Part shown: in pieces, positions 10,961 through 19,647 of the stretch
How positions within the stretch are numbered: the stretch's first letter is position 1
Layout of the letters: the number at the start of each line of letters is the position of its first letter
Origin: Neolewinella marina
GTDB taxonomy: Bacteria; Bacteroidota; Bacteroidia; Chitinophagales; Saprospiraceae
NCBI RefSeq assembly: GCF_002631205.1
Contig: NZ_PDLO01000007.1
Coordinates: 1 to 64,000, forward strand
DNA length: 64,000 nt
Reading direction: 5' to 3'
The notes under the pieces: model-generated
Seen by the model: the letters and a program-made list of their open reading frames with translations, nothing else
The model's database searches: none
Told to the model about the DNA's origin: nothing
Translations under genes and position numbers: made by a program

Positions 10961-11041
10961 GAACAAACCTACGCTTAATGTCGGAGAGGTGGTCCCGGCT
11001 GTTGCCCCCGAAATCCGTCCGGCCTAATTACCTTCGCGGCC

Positions 11042-12031
11042 ATGTCCCAACGTCAGACCATCCTCTCCGGCATTCAGCCCACCGGCAAGCTTCACTTCGG
11101 CCGCTACTTCGGCGCCATCGAAAACTGGAAACGGCTGCAGGAATCCTATGACTGCGTTTATATGGTAGCCAACTACCACGCCATGTCGATGCCTTTCGAG
11201 TCGCGCAAGCTGGCCGAAAATACCTGGGAAATCTGCTTCAACCTGCTGGCCTGCGGCATCAAGCCGGAAAACCTCTTTATCCAGAGCCTTATCCCCGAGC
11301 ACGCCGAACTGAACTGGATCCTGAACTGCTTCAGCAGCTACGGACAGCTCACGCGCATGACGCAGTTCAAGGACAAGGGCGCCCAGAATGAGGACTTCGT
11401 CTCCGCGGGACTCTTCACCTACCCCGTCCTCCAGGCCGCCGATATCCTGGTCTACAAGGCCGACCTTGTACCGGTGGGCAAGGACCAGGAGCAGCACCTG
11501 GAACTTACCCGCGACATCGCCCAACGCTTCAACAACTTCGCCGGCAAGGAGGTCTTCCCCGTGCCCGAAGCCCTGTTCACCAAGATTGCCAAGGTGATGT
11601 CGACCGCCGACCCCAACCGCAAGATGAGCGCCAGCCTGGGCGACAAGCACCATATTGACGTTTTCGCCGACGAGTCGCGGATCCGCAAGCAGATCCGTTC
11701 CGCCGTTACCGATACGGGGGGCGAGGACGCGGGTGCCATGTCCCCGGGAGTCGCCAACCTGTTCAGCCTGCTGGAAGCCGCCGGACAAACCGAAGCCCAC
11801 GCTTCCCTGCTGCAGGACTACGAAAGCGGAAACCTGCGCTACGCCGACCTCAAGGAGACCGTCGCCGAAGGACTGGTCGCCATCTCCCAGGGCATCCAGG
11901 AAAACCTTAAGGAACTCAAGCAGGACCGTCGCGCCGTAAAGGACCAGATCAAGCAGAGCAGCTGGGAGATCCGCAAGCGGGCCCAGGAAACGGTAAAGGA
12001 AGTGAAGGGGATCTGCGGGTTGGTTCGGTAG
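11042..12031 (+). CDS. trpS: Tryptophanyl-tRNA synthetase
   Basis: Charges tRNA-Trp with tryptophan; cytoplasmic class I synthetase. The 329-residue length is typical. The HIGH-equivalent segment is GIQPTGKLHFGRYFGA (residues 9-24). The KMSKS-equivalent is KMSAS near residue 195, the form common in Bacteroidota. The tryptophan-binding middle section with Y-P-V-L-Q-A-A-D-I-L and the GKDQEQH motif are present. A TACCTTCG box at 11029-11036 sits 5 nt before the ATG, so the mRNA may be almost leaderless. It stands alone between two minus-strand permease genes. Confidence 0.96.
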   Translation: MSQRQTILSGIQPTGKLHFGRYFGAIENWKRLQESYDCVYMVANYHAMSMPFESRKLAENTWEICFNLLACGIKPENLFIQSLIPEHAELNWILNCFSSYGQLTRMTQFKDKGAQNEDFVSAGLFTYPVLQAADILVYKADLVPVGKDQEQHLELTRDIAQRFNNFAGKEVFPVPEALFTKIAKVMSTADPNRKMSASLGDKHHIDVFADESRIRKQIRSAVTDTGGEDAGAMSPGVANLFSLLEAAGQTEAHASLLQDYESGNLRYADLKETVAEGLVAISQGIQENLKELKQDRRAVKDQIKQSSWEIRKRAQETVKEVKGICGLVR

Positions 12032-12075
12032 TATAGTTGGTGTGTCGGTGAGTTTTTGGGTTTCCCGTCTTTCAT

Positions 12076-12121
12076 CGCGCTCTCCCTTGAACCCTACCCG
12101 AACAAAGCGAGGGAGAGTGCG
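12076..12121. terminator. Hairpin between convergent trpS and gntP-like genes
   Basis: CGCGCTCTCCCT (12076-12087) pairs with AGGGAGAGTGCG (12110-12121), 12 pairs with one G-U wobble and a 22-nt loop. There is no U tract, so this is at best a bidirectional, non-canonical terminator. The flanks are rich in GGTAGT/GTTGGTG-like words on opposite strands. Confidence 0.4.
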
Positions 12122-12164
12122 CCGGCAACCCACCAACTCCACAACACAACGACCGAAAAACTAA

Positions 12165-13478
12165 CTACCCCAAAAACGCATCCAGTACAAAGCAGCCCAC
12201 CAGCCCAATAATGCTGACGATGGTTTCCATCACCGTCCAGCTCCTCAGGGTCTGGGTGACGGATAGGCCGAAGTACTCCTTGAACAGCCAGAAGCCAGTG
12301 TCATTGACGTGACTGCAAGTGAGGCTGCCCGCTCCGGTAGCCAGCACCAGAAGTTCCGGGGCCACCGTCCCGGTACCGGCCAGGGGCAGGGCGATGCCGG
12401 CGGCGGTGATGGCCGCTACAGTGGCGGAACCCAGCGTGATGCGGAGGGCCGCGGCGATCAGCCAGGCGATGAGCAGGGGATGGGCATTGAAGTTGGAGAG
12501 GGCCCCAACGATGTATTCGCTGGTACCGCTGTCGACCAGTACCTGCTTGAAGGCACCGCCCCCGGCAATGATGAGAAGTACCGCCGCCATCGGGGCCAGC
12601 TGGGGGCCGATGCGCGACATCTGTTCCGAAATGGACTGCCCCGTTTGCCGGCCCAGCAACAGCATGGCGGCGATCACGCCGATGAGCAGGGCTACTGTGG
12701 CGTCACCCACGATCTGGAAGAAGGGGGAAGCGGCCAGGGTTTCATCGGCCGATTTGGCGATGGCCGTAATGGCGAGCAGCAGCACCGGCAACAGGGCACA
12801 AAAGAGGCTGGTGGACAGTCCCGGTAACCGGGCGGGCAGTTCGGTGGTGTCGAGGTCGGCCGCCCCCTGGGTCTGGGGCATGTTGCGCAGGGTGCGGGCA
12901 AACAGGGGCCCGGCAATGACCACCGAAGGGACGGCCAGGATGAGGCCGTAGAGGAGGGTGAGTCCCAGGTCCGCGCCGAAGGTGCCCGCGATCAGCACCG
13001 GGGCGGGGTGGGGGGGCAGGAATCCGTGGGTGACCGACAGGGAAGCTACCGCCGCCACGGCCACCATGGCCAGGGGCAGGTGGGTCTTGCGGGCGGTGGC
13101 GAAGATGATGGGCGCCATCATGACGAAGGCCACACTGTAGAACAGGGGGATGCCGATGAGGAAGCCCACCAGACACAGCCCCCAGACCACCGAGCTGCTA
13201 CGGTTGTCGCCGATCAGGCGGTCGGTAATGACCTGGGCAGCTCCCGTTTCGGCGATAACGCCGCCCAGGGCCGCACCGAGCCCCAGGATCAGGGCCAATC
13301 CCCCCAGGGTACTGCCTACCCCCGAGGTCACGGAAGCCAGGGCCGCTTCGGCGGGCATACCCAGGGCCAGGCCGGCAGCGACTGCCACCAGGACAAGGGC
13401 CACGAAGGGGTGCCACTTCAGAAATACTATGAGAACGAGCAGGCCGACAACGGCCAGAAACGTGAGCAGGATCGGCAT
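12165..13478 (-). CDS. GntP-family gluconate/hydroxyacid permease
   Basis: 437 residues, almost entirely hydrophobic with about 12-14 membrane segments. The signature 'G-L-G-A-A-L-G-G-V-I-A-E-T-G-A-A' near residues 65-80 and 'F-L-P-P-H-P-A-P' near residue 155 are characteristic of the GntP family, which imports gluconate or related sugar acids and, in some cases, D-serine. Permeases of this family often sit next to D-amino-acid genes, and such an operon occurs at 35.3-38.8 kb in this window, though not adjacent. The substrate remains open. It lies 41 nt downstream of dodecin on the same strand. Confidence 0.9.
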   Translation of the reverse strand: MPILLTFLAVVGLLVLIVFLKWHPFVALVLVAVAAGLALGMPAEAALASVTSGVGSTLGGLALILGLGAALGGVIAETGAAQVITDRLIGDNRSSSVVWGLCLVGFLIGIPLFYSVAFVMMAPIIFATARKTHLPLAMVAVAAVASLSVTHGFLPPHPAPVLIAGTFGADLGLTLLYGLILAVPSVVIAGPLFARTLRNMPQTQGAADLDTTELPARLPGLSTSLFCALLPVLLLAITAIAKSADETLAASPFFQIVGDATVALLIGVIAAMLLLGRQTGQSISEQMSRIGPQLAPMAAVLLIIAGGGAFKQVLVDSGTSEYIVGALSNFNAHPLLIAWLIAAALRITLGSATVAAITAAGIALPLAGTGTVAPELLVLATGAGSLTCSHVNDTGFWLFKEYFGLSVTQTLRSWTVMETIVSIIGLVGCFVLDAFLG

Positions 13479-13519
13479 GCTGCCAATATAGCACGCCGAT
13501 CACGTCCGTCTCCTAATTA

Positions 13520-13756
13520 TCAACCCGCGAACCAGTTCGCATCGGGGTTATTGGTGTCGACCAGGAAGGTAATCTTGACGTTCACGCGGTACTTGTCCAC
13601 CTTGCCGTCCTTGACGGTCACGGACTGCTCCCGCACGTATGCGCTCTCGATGTTGCGCACGCTTTTTGCGGTTTCGGCCACCGCGGAATTGACGGCGTCT
13701 TCGAAACTCTGGGCGCTCTCGCTGAGCACCTCGATCACTTTAAGTACTTGGGCCAT
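13520..13756 (-). CDS. Dodecin family flavin-binding protein
   Basis: 78 residues matching dodecin in length and pattern: V-L-K-V-I-E-V-L-S-E-S strand, a helix S-F-E-D-A-V-N-S-A-V-A-E-T-A, then two strands ending V-N-V-K-I-T-F-L-V-D. Dodecins assemble as hollow dodecamers that store or buffer flavins or CoA. The canonical aromatic residue stacking on flavin (Trp in archaea) is replaced by Tyr in S-A-Y-V-R. A short extra C-terminal tail (N-P-D-A-N-W-F-A-G) is unusual. It lies between the Kdo-transferase fusion and the GntP permease, possibly in the same transcript. Confidence 0.88.
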   Translation of the reverse strand: MAQVLKVIEVLSESAQSFEDAVNSAVAETAKSVRNIESAYVREQSVTVKDGKVDKYRVNVKITFLVDTNNPDANWFAG

Positions 13757-13795
13757 GGTGTGTAGAAGGTTGCGGCCGGCGGCGGCCAGCCCGGT

Positions 13796-15841
13796 TCACT
13801 GAGAAAAGAAACCGAGAAGCACCAGGGCATCGCCCCGCGACTTCACCAATGCAATACGCAGTCGCAGGGCGGCAGGTTCGCTGTTTTCGTACTCGATCAT
13901 GGGGTAGGGATCGGGGTCGTTGTCGGCCCGCAGAATGCGCTGATCTTCCGTGGCCAGGTAGAGGTCCAGGTTCTGCACGCGCTCTCCGGCGGCCGCGGCC
14001 AGGAAGTGACGGCCGGCCGGCAGTTGAAGGTTGTCAAGGGTGGCTCCGCCGCCCTCCCCGATCAGGTAGCCCAATACACACCACCGGTTCAGGCCGGAAC
14101 CAAGGCGACCGGCTCCTCCGGCGGCCCGCACGGCACCCGCGGCCGCGGCAAACTGCCGGCTGACGGCGCGGTAATCACGATCGGCCAGGGGGGTACCTCC
14201 GGACTGCAGCAGCCCCAGGCTGACGAAGGCCGTGGAATCCTGCCCGGACAGCAGCTGCACCTGAACCGTATATATGGCCGTACTGTCCACCCAAATTTCC
14301 ACCACCGGCGTCTTGTCCGTCTCCGTATCCTGCTCTACCACTTCTCCGTTGCCGTCGCGCAACAGCACGTCGATATCGGCGGCCGAGGATTCCGCCGCGC
14401 CGACGATGAGGTACTTAGTGCCACCTTCGAGGGGCAGGTCAAGCGATACGGTCCCGCCCCGCTCCAGCTCGGCCACCGCAAGGCAAAGGCCACTGCGCCA
14501 TTCCGCGCCCGAAAGGGCGACGAGCAGGTTGCTCTTGGTAAAACTGCCGTCGAGGGCGCTGAGCATCCGGTCGGCGGCGGGCCAGGTTTGGGCGCCGGCG
14601 GGCCAAGAGAGCAGCAACCACAGCAGGAATTGCAGGATCAGTCGGGCGGTACGCTGCCCGGCGCCGCGGTTTTCGTCGCGGTACGCCAGTTGGGCGCTCC
14701 GGCTCTCAGCGTAGGCCTCCGCGTCGGTGAGGCGGTCCATCACTTCCACCAGCTCATCGGGGCGGGTGACGCTGAAGGCCCCACCGCGGGCGATGGCCTG
14801 GCCGGCTTCGGGGAACTTCTGGTGTTTGGGACCGAAGAGAACCGGCAGCCCGTAGCTCAGCGGTTCGAGGGTGTTGTGCAGGCCACTGCCGAATGCGCCG
14901 CCCACGTAGGCCATGCTTCCGTAGCGGTAGGCACGGCTCAGGATGCCTACCATATCGAGGATGAGCACATCGCGCCCGGTAGCGGGGCCGGTGTAGCGGT
15001 CGGCGTCGAAGGCGGCCTGCCAGCCCGCCATTTCGGATTCCCGGAGTTGGTGAGGGGCTAGGATGAGCCGCCAGTGCTGTCGCAGCCGGGGCCAGGCCGC
15101 GCGGAGCAGTTCCACATCCGCCGCCCATACGGAGCCGGCCAGGAGGACGGGGCGGGCCTCGCAGAAGTCCGCCAGACGCTCATCGGAGAAGGGGGCGTTG
15201 GCCAATTCGGCGGTGCGGTCCATGCGTGGATCGCCGGTTACGGTGACCTGATCTATGCCCACTCCCGTCAGCAGCTGCCGATCCGCCTCCGTCTGGACGA
15301 AAAGGTGGGTGAAGCTGTGCAGCATCCGCCGCCACCATCCGCCGTAGGGCTGGAAAAAGTGCTGTCCGGGCCGAAAGCTGCCCGCTACCAGGAAGGTCGG
15401 TACGCCCGCCTCGGCCAAAGCCTTCAAGTGGAAATGCCAGAATTCGTATTTCACGAAGATGGCCAGGCGGGGGCGCAGGATCCGTTGCCAGTTCCGGGCA
15501 GCGGCCGGGGTGTCGCGGGGGAGGTAGGCCACCACGTCGGCGTGCTCCGTGTCGTGGCGCCGCTCGTAGCCGCTTGGGCTAAAGAAGGTGACTACCACCG
15601 CCCAGCCGGGCCGTTGTTCCCGCAGGGCGGTCAATACCGGCAACCCCTGCTCGAATTCCCCGAGGCTGGCCGCGTGCAACCAGAGGATGGGCCGGCCGGC
15701 CGCGTGCAGGGCCTCGATCTGGGCGCTAACGTCGCGCTCGCGCCCGCTGATCCACTGCCGGGCGCGGGGGTTGCCGAGCAGGGCGGCCGTCCGAATGCCG
15801 AGGTGGTAGGCCCCCAGTCCGCTGCGGTACAGCCATTCCAT
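13796..15841 (-). CDS. waaA: Kdo transferase fused to an exported PPC-like region
   Basis: 681 residues in one uninterrupted frame. Residues 1-400 form a complete 3-deoxy-D-manno-octulosonic acid transferase, which adds Kdo to lipid A: HAASLGEFEQG with the catalytic Glu near residue 62, KYEFW near 131, and the GGAFGSGLHNTLEP donor-site motif near 314-327. Residues 401-417 are a strong hydrophobic stretch ending A-G-A, like a signal peptide with a cleavage site. The remaining 264 residues resemble two beta-sandwich repeats of the PPC type. A normal WaaA ends near residue 400-410, so this looks like two genes joined in frame, or a second gene starting internally at a non-ATG codon. The ATG at 15841 follows the upstream stop by 1 nt. 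Confidence 0.85.
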   Translation of the reverse strand: MEWLYRSGLGAYHLGIRTAALLGNPRARQWISGRERDVSAQIEALHAAGRPILWLHAASLGEFEQGLPVLTALREQRPGWAVVVTFFSPSGYERRHDTEHADVVAYLPRDTPAAARNWQRILRPRLAIFVKYEFWHFHLKALAEAGVPTFLVAGSFRPGQHFFQPYGGWWRRMLHSFTHLFVQTEADRQLLTGVGIDQVTVTGDPRMDRTAELANAPFSDERLADFCEARPVLLAGSVWAADVELLRAAWPRLRQHWRLILAPHQLRESEMAGWQAAFDADRYTGPATGRDVLILDMVGILSRAYRYGSMAYVGGAFGSGLHNTLEPLSYGLPVLFGPKHQKFPEAGQAIARGGAFSVTRPDELVEVMDRLTDAEAYAESRSAQLAYRDENRGAGQRTARLILQFLLWLLLSWPAGAQTWPAADRMLSALDGSFTKSNLLVALSGAEWRSGLCLAVAELERGGTVSLDLPLEGGTKYLIVGAAESSAADIDVLLRDGNGEVVEQDTETDKTPVVEIWVDSTAIYTVQVQLLSGQDSTAFVSLGLLQSGGTPLADRDYRAVSRQFAAAAGAVRAAGGAGRLGSGLNRWCVLGYLIGEGGGATLDNLQLPAGRHFLAAAAGERVQNLDLYLATEDQRILRADNDPDPYPMIEYENSEPAALRLRIALVKSRGDALVLLGFFSQ

Positions 15842-15842
15842 A

Positions 15843-16598
15843 TCAATAGTAGATTTCGCGTCCTTCGCCCCGGTAGATGGGCAGGATGATGCCGCCGCGC
15901 AGTCCCAGTACCACGTCGGTCCGCCCCCCGTCCTCCGGGGCAGCGAAGGTGGCGGCGTCGTAAATACGCAGGGGGCGGGTGAAGGCCAGGGTAAGGTCGG
16001 CACCTAGGTAGAAATTGAGGCGGCGGTTGCCACCCAGCTGCTGGTATCCAAGGAACTGGTGGAGGGCGGGGCCGCCCGTTAGCCGGTCGTAGGCTGCCTG
16101 GTAGGCGGGGTCGAGCTGGGGGACGTACTGCACCGGGTCATCCTGGATGCGGATGCGGCTGAAGAAGTAGCCTGCCGCCGTGGAGGTTTTCAGTCCGGCT
16201 CGCGGGTTCTCCCCCAGGGGGAAGGTGTAGCCCACCCGGGGGCCGACAAAAAGCTGCCGCTGCCGCAGTTCGACGCGGGCCGGCTGCCGTTGGTTGCCAA
16301 TGACGAAGCCCGCCTCGGTGCGCAGGGCCGCCAGGACGTCCTCCTTCACCTCGTTGCCGAATCCGTACTGCGCCATTACCCCCAGTTGCCAGTTGCGCCG
16401 GGTAAGGAGGTAGTCTACGCCCCCGCCGAGGGCGAAGCCGGAGCCGAAGCGGTCGGCCAGGTTGCCGGCGGTGGCAAACGGCCCGTAGTCCAGCCCAATG
16501 AGGATAGCGCGGTCCTGGTTCCACTGGGCGGCCAGCGGAGCAGGTGAAAGCAATGCGCCCACCAGGAGCATATACAGGAAAACGTAGGGCCACTGCAT
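15843..16598 (-). CDS. Secreted outer-membrane beta-barrel protein
   Basis: 251 residues with a clear N-terminal signal peptide (hydrophobic core L-Y-M-L-L-V-G-A-L-L, cleavage after P-L-A-A). The mature part is built of alternating strands with Gly and aromatic residues (G-L-D-Y-G-P-F, G-V-M-A-Q-Y-G-F-G, G-P-R-V-G-Y-T-F) as in small porin-like barrels. The ATG at 16598 shares its A with the TGA of the upstream gene, so the two are translationally coupled. It precedes the Kdo transferase by one base, placing it in an envelope operon. Specific function unknown. Confidence 0.75.
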   Translation of the reverse strand: MQWPYVFLYMLLVGALLSPAPLAAQWNQDRAILIGLDYGPFATAGNLADRFGSGFALGGGVDYLLTRRNWQLGVMAQYGFGNEVKEDVLAALRTEAGFVIGNQRQPARVELRQRQLFVGPRVGYTFPLGENPRAGLKTSTAAGYFFSRIRIQDDPVQYVPQLDPAYQAAYDRLTGGPALHQFLGYQQLGGNRRLNFYLGADLTLAFTRPLRIYDAATFAAPEDGGRTDVVLGLRGGIILPIYRGEGREIYY

Positions 16599-17410
16599 CA
16601 ACCCAGCAGCTTTTCCCGCTGCTTGCGGTATTCCAGCTGCGTAAGGATGCCGGCGTCGTGGAGTTCCTGCAGGCGGGCCATTTGTTCCAGCAGGTCGTAG
16701 TTCTCCCGGAGGTCCCCTACGGTTTCTTCCTCCTCGGGTGCTTCGGGGGCGGTCTGGTGGGTGAGCTCGATGAGGTTCAGCAGGCGGAAGTTGTTGCTGC
16801 GGAACTCGGCGTACTGCGGCGTCTTGCGCAGTTCGGCCAGGGCCGGGTGGGATTCGATCCGGTGGGGTTTAGGAAGCTGGTAGGTGACGGCGATTTCCAG
16901 GGCCTTCATCGCCTGGGGGTAGCGGCCCAGCATGGCGAAACAACAGGCGATGTTGAAGTGGGCCACGGGGTCGGTGGGGGCCTGTTCCAGGGCTTCCTCA
17001 AAGGCCTCTGCGGCCAGGTCATAATCACCGGAGCGGTAGTACTTCACTCCTTCGGCCTTGAGTTCGTGGAGGGGCGGGCGCTGGGGTGGGGCGGTCTGGA
17101 AGGTGGGTCGGCTGCTGCTTTTGGGGTAGGTGTAGCCCTGAGCCACCAGTGCCTGGGGGTCGTACTTAGCGGCCCACCGTTCGTAGGGCGTGGCCCAGAA
17201 GACCACCGCAGTGATGAGGGGCGCCAGCACGAAACCGACCAGGATGAAGGGGAGGGGCATTTCCGGTCCCTCTTCGGCCAGCAGGGCGATGACCGTCCAG
17301 AAGCCCAGGAATTGCGCCGCCCCCCGCCACCACTGCCCCAGATAGAAGCGGTGCACCCCGAAAACACCCAGGAAGAAGGCGAAGAATCCGGCGAGGTCTT
17401 TCTTGAGCAT
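16598..17410 (-). CDS. TM2-domain protein with TPR and SHOCT-like tail
   Basis: 270 residues. The N-terminus (1-75) is a TM2 domain with the signature G-V-F-G-V-H-R-F-Y-L-G-Q between two membrane helices. A linker leads to a TPR-like pair near residues 120-190 (Y-R-S-G-D-Y-D-L-A-A-E-A-F-E-E-A-L and the next helix-turn-helix). The last 30 residues, with L-H-D-A-G-I-L-T-Q-L-E-Y, resemble a SHOCT oligomerisation motif. The protein is probably a membrane-anchored scaffold. It is first in the operon with the barrel protein and WaaA fusion, so an envelope role is likely, but the partner is unknown. Confidence 0.75.
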   Translation of the reverse strand: MLKKDLAGFFAFFLGVFGVHRFYLGQWWRGAAQFLGFWTVIALLAEEGPEMPLPFILVGFVLAPLITAVVFWATPYERWAAKYDPQALVAQGYTYPKSSSRPTFQTAPPQRPPLHELKAEGVKYYRSGDYDLAAEAFEEALEQAPTDPVAHFNIACCFAMLGRYPQAMKALEIAVTYQLPKPHRIESHPALAELRKTPQYAEFRSNNFRLLNLIELTHQTAPEAPEEEETVGDLRENYDLLEQMARLQELHDAGILTQLEYRKQREKLLG

Positions 17411-17515
17411 GGATCAGTAGGCGGGCTTGAGCGGTCGGCAAATTAGGAAAGCAGTGCTAAGCTAACGCAACAGTTTCTACCAGGGTTGCCGGTTGGCCGA
17501 CGAATACCCGGGCTC

Positions 17516-18097
17516 CTAGAGTCGCCGTCGCTTGCGGTTGTTGCGGGCGTTAAACTCCACCACGATGTCGGCCATATCCCGGTAGCGGTAGCCCCGGCTG
17601 CCGATCTTGGCGGCCAGCTCCGGACTGGCCTCCTGAAAGAAGCGGCGCAGGTTGCGCTTGTAGCCGTTGCGGGGCACAGCGAGAAACTTGCCCTGCCCGT
17701 ATTCGAAGTAGTATTCCGGCGGCGGCGTACTGAATACCCGCAGCATCCGGTCGTCCAGCCAGGGCCCGCCGCCCCGCGGGAGGCGGAACAGAGAAACGGC
17801 CCGGCCCCTTACTTCCTCCTGGAGAAAGTACCACATCCCTTCGTGGCGGCGGCTGACGAAGCGCAGGGGCTCTCCCTGATAATTGAAGCCGAATCCGCTG
17901 ACCAGGAAGGGATGAATGGTGTACTCATCGCCGAAATCGTTGGTGAAGGTGATGATGTTGCCGCCCGGCGAGTACTGCAGGATGTTCAGGTAACCCGTCA
18001 GCTGGTAGCCGTCCTTCGTGAGCAGAAACCCCCGGAAAGAGTCGGCAAAAGCCGTAGTGGTGAGCAGGAAAAAGAGGAGGAGGTAGAGCTGCCGCAT
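17516..18097 (-). CDS. Secreted protein of unknown function
   Basis: 193 residues with a signal peptide (L-Y-L-L-L-F-F-L-L-T-T-T-A-F-A, cleavage before D-S-F). The mature part is beta-rich at first, then Arg-rich, ending R-K-R-R-R-L. No catalytic motif and no family is recognised. The gene is alone between the envelope operon and the TlpA-like gene, all on the minus strand. It could be periplasmic or surface-attached. Confidence 0.7.
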   Translation of the reverse strand: MRQLYLLLFFLLTTTAFADSFRGFLLTKDGYQLTGYLNILQYSPGGNIITFTNDFGDEYTIHPFLVSGFGFNYQGEPLRFVSRRHEGMWYFLQEEVRGRAVSLFRLPRGGGPWLDDRMLRVFSTPPPEYYFEYGQGKFLAVPRNGYKRNLRRFFQEASPELAAKIGSRGYRYRDMADIVVEFNARNNRKRRRL

Positions 18098-18167
18098 AGG
18101 TGGTGCGTTTGCTCCCTAATCTACCGAAAATCAATCGGGAAAACAACCCCCCGGCGGACAAAATCAC

Positions 18168-18686
18168 CTACTTCCCCAACAGGGGTTCCACCGCACCGAC
18201 CACGTCAGGAAGCGTGCGGAAGGGGCGGCGGTAAATATAGCGCAGGTCGTTGCGGTACACGAAGGTGGTGGGCAGCGCCCCGTTCCACTTTTCGTCGAGT
18301 TCCCGCATCCAGCTTTTCCTTTCGTCGGTGAGGACAAGCGTGGGCAGGTCGATGTTCCGGCTGGCGAGGTAGGCGGGGATGCGGTCGATCGCTCCCGGTT
18401 CGGTATCCAGGCTCACCAGGATGACCTCCAGGGGCTGGTCGCGGTGCTCATCGCTCAGTTGCTGAAGCAGGGGCAGTTCCTCGAGGCATGGCTTGCACCA
18501 GGTGGCCCAGAAGTTGACCAGGTAGGTGGTGTCGTTGCGCTGCTGGAACAGGGGCTGTACATCTTCGAAGCTGCCGTATACCGGGGGCGCGGACGCGGGT
18601 CCGATGAGTTGGCTCACAGGAGCCACCTGTGTTGGTTGTTCGCAGCCCAGGAAGGCGATAACCATAGTAAGGAAGAGAAGTCGCAT
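18168..18686 (-). CDS. TlpA-like lipoprotein thioredoxin
   Basis: 172 residues. A lipoprotein signal (F-L-G-C at residues 12-15) is followed by a thioredoxin fold with W-A-T-W-C-K-P-C near residues 60-67, the active-site CxxC of TlpA/ResA-type periplasmic reductases. A cis-Pro equivalent lies in L-P-T-T-F-V near residue 140. The protein probably reduces disulfides in exported proteins or apocytochromes. It is monocistronic; a good promoter sits directly upstream (18691-18720). Confidence 0.9.
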   Translation of the reverse strand: MRLLFLTMVIAFLGCEQPTQVAPVSQLIGPASAPPVYGSFEDVQPLFQQRNDTTYLVNFWATWCKPCLEELPLLQQLSDEHRDQPLEVILVSLDTEPGAIDRIPAYLASRNIDLPTLVLTDERKSWMRELDEKWNGALPTTFVYRNDLRYIYRRPFRTLPDVVGAVEPLLGK

Positions 18687-18690
18687 GGCA

Positions 18691-18720
18691 CAAGGATAAC
18701 CTTTTTCCGCAGGGTGACAA
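18691..18720 (-). promoter_or_regulatory. Probable promoter of the TlpA-like gene
   Basis: On the minus strand TTG (18720-18718) and TATCCTTG (18698-18691) are spaced by 19 nt, matching the Bacteroidota pattern with one mismatch in the -7 box. Only 4 nt separate the box from the ATG at 18686, so the transcript would be leaderless or nearly so. Confidence 0.45.
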
Positions 18721-18783
18721 CCGGTTGGGATAATTTCTGCTGAGCAAGCTCGTGCGTACCGTGGGGCCCAGTGAGGGTGAGGT

Positions 18784-19458
18784 CTACTCTTCCTCCGACC
18801 GCGGGGGATGGAGGGGCCAGTGAGCGGGTAGGGGAGCGGTGACGGTCACCGTTTCACCTGTTTTTGGGTCCGGGAAGCCAAGCACCCGGGCGTGGAGGGC
18901 GATCTGGTGGTCGCCCAGGGGGCGGTGGGAGCCGTAGGCGTGGTCGCCCACAATAGGGGCACCACTGGCGGCGAGCTGGCAGCGGATCTGGTGGAAGCGG
19001 CCGGTGCGTGGTCGTAGTTCATAAAGGTAGCGCTCACCCTGCTCGATCAACAGGTGGTACTCCAGGGTAGCCTCCTGCCCCCCGGGTACGGGGCGGGTGC
19101 TGGCCATGGCCAGCTTGTTGGTGGGGTTGCGCACGAGGTAGTGCTTCAGGTGGCCGGCGGTTTCCGGTAGCGGACGGTCAGTGACCGCCCAGTACACCTT
19201 GGTGGCCTGGCGGGCGGCGAAGGCCTCGTTCAGGGTTACTAGGGTGGATTTGTTGCGGGCCAACACCAGGGCTCCGCTGGTTACCCGGTCCAGCCGGTGT
19301 ACGATGCCGACAAAGGCAGGTTTCTTGGCGTTCGGCCGACTCCACTGCTCCTGCGCCCGCGCCTCCACGGTGTCGTACTGGAAGTGGCGCTCGGTGGCAA
19401 TGCCGGCGGGTTTGTTGATCACGGCCCAGGCGGGGCCCTCGAGAAGGATGTCAAGCAT
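18784..19458 (-). CDS. RluA-family pseudouridine synthase
   Basis: 224 residues from the ATG at 19458; an upstream start at 19530 would add a stretch without similarity. The catalytic segment HRLDRVTSGALVLARN near residues 60-75 holds the conserved Asp that attacks uridine. P-R-T-G-R-F-H-Q-I-R-C-Q-L near residues 150-162 is the second family motif. There is no S4 domain, so the protein is of the short RluA/TruC-like type that modifies rRNA or tRNA; the target base cannot be assigned. A second paralogue lies at 38832. A TACCTTTCG box precedes the start at 19471-19463. Confidence 0.9.
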   Translation of the reverse strand: MLDILLEGPAWAVINKPAGIATERHFQYDTVEARAQEQWSRPNAKKPAFVGIVHRLDRVTSGALVLARNKSTLVTLNEAFAARQATKVYWAVTDRPLPETAGHLKHYLVRNPTNKLAMASTRPVPGGQEATLEYHLLIEQGERYLYELRPRTGRFHQIRCQLAASGAPIVGDHAYGSHRPLGDHQIALHARVLGFPDPKTGETVTVTAPLPAHWPLHPPRSEEE

Positions 19459-19647
19459 GGGGCGAAAGGTAGGGTGCCCAAAGGCGGTGAAAAAATGCAA
19501 TCGGAATAAAAACAAGTGTCGATAGGGCAAATAAGTTGGCAGGGAGCATATTTAGTTGTAGTATTATGCGGTAATGTGAAACGATTGACTGCGGTGCTGT
19601 GGCATCAGCAAATATTGACCTTTGTACTCACTATAAATTTTGGGATC

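Noticed and set aside
19615-19642. Promoter directly before the susC ATG
   Set aside because: The box TTG-N17-AAATTTTG is off consensus and would place the start of transcription at or after the ATG.
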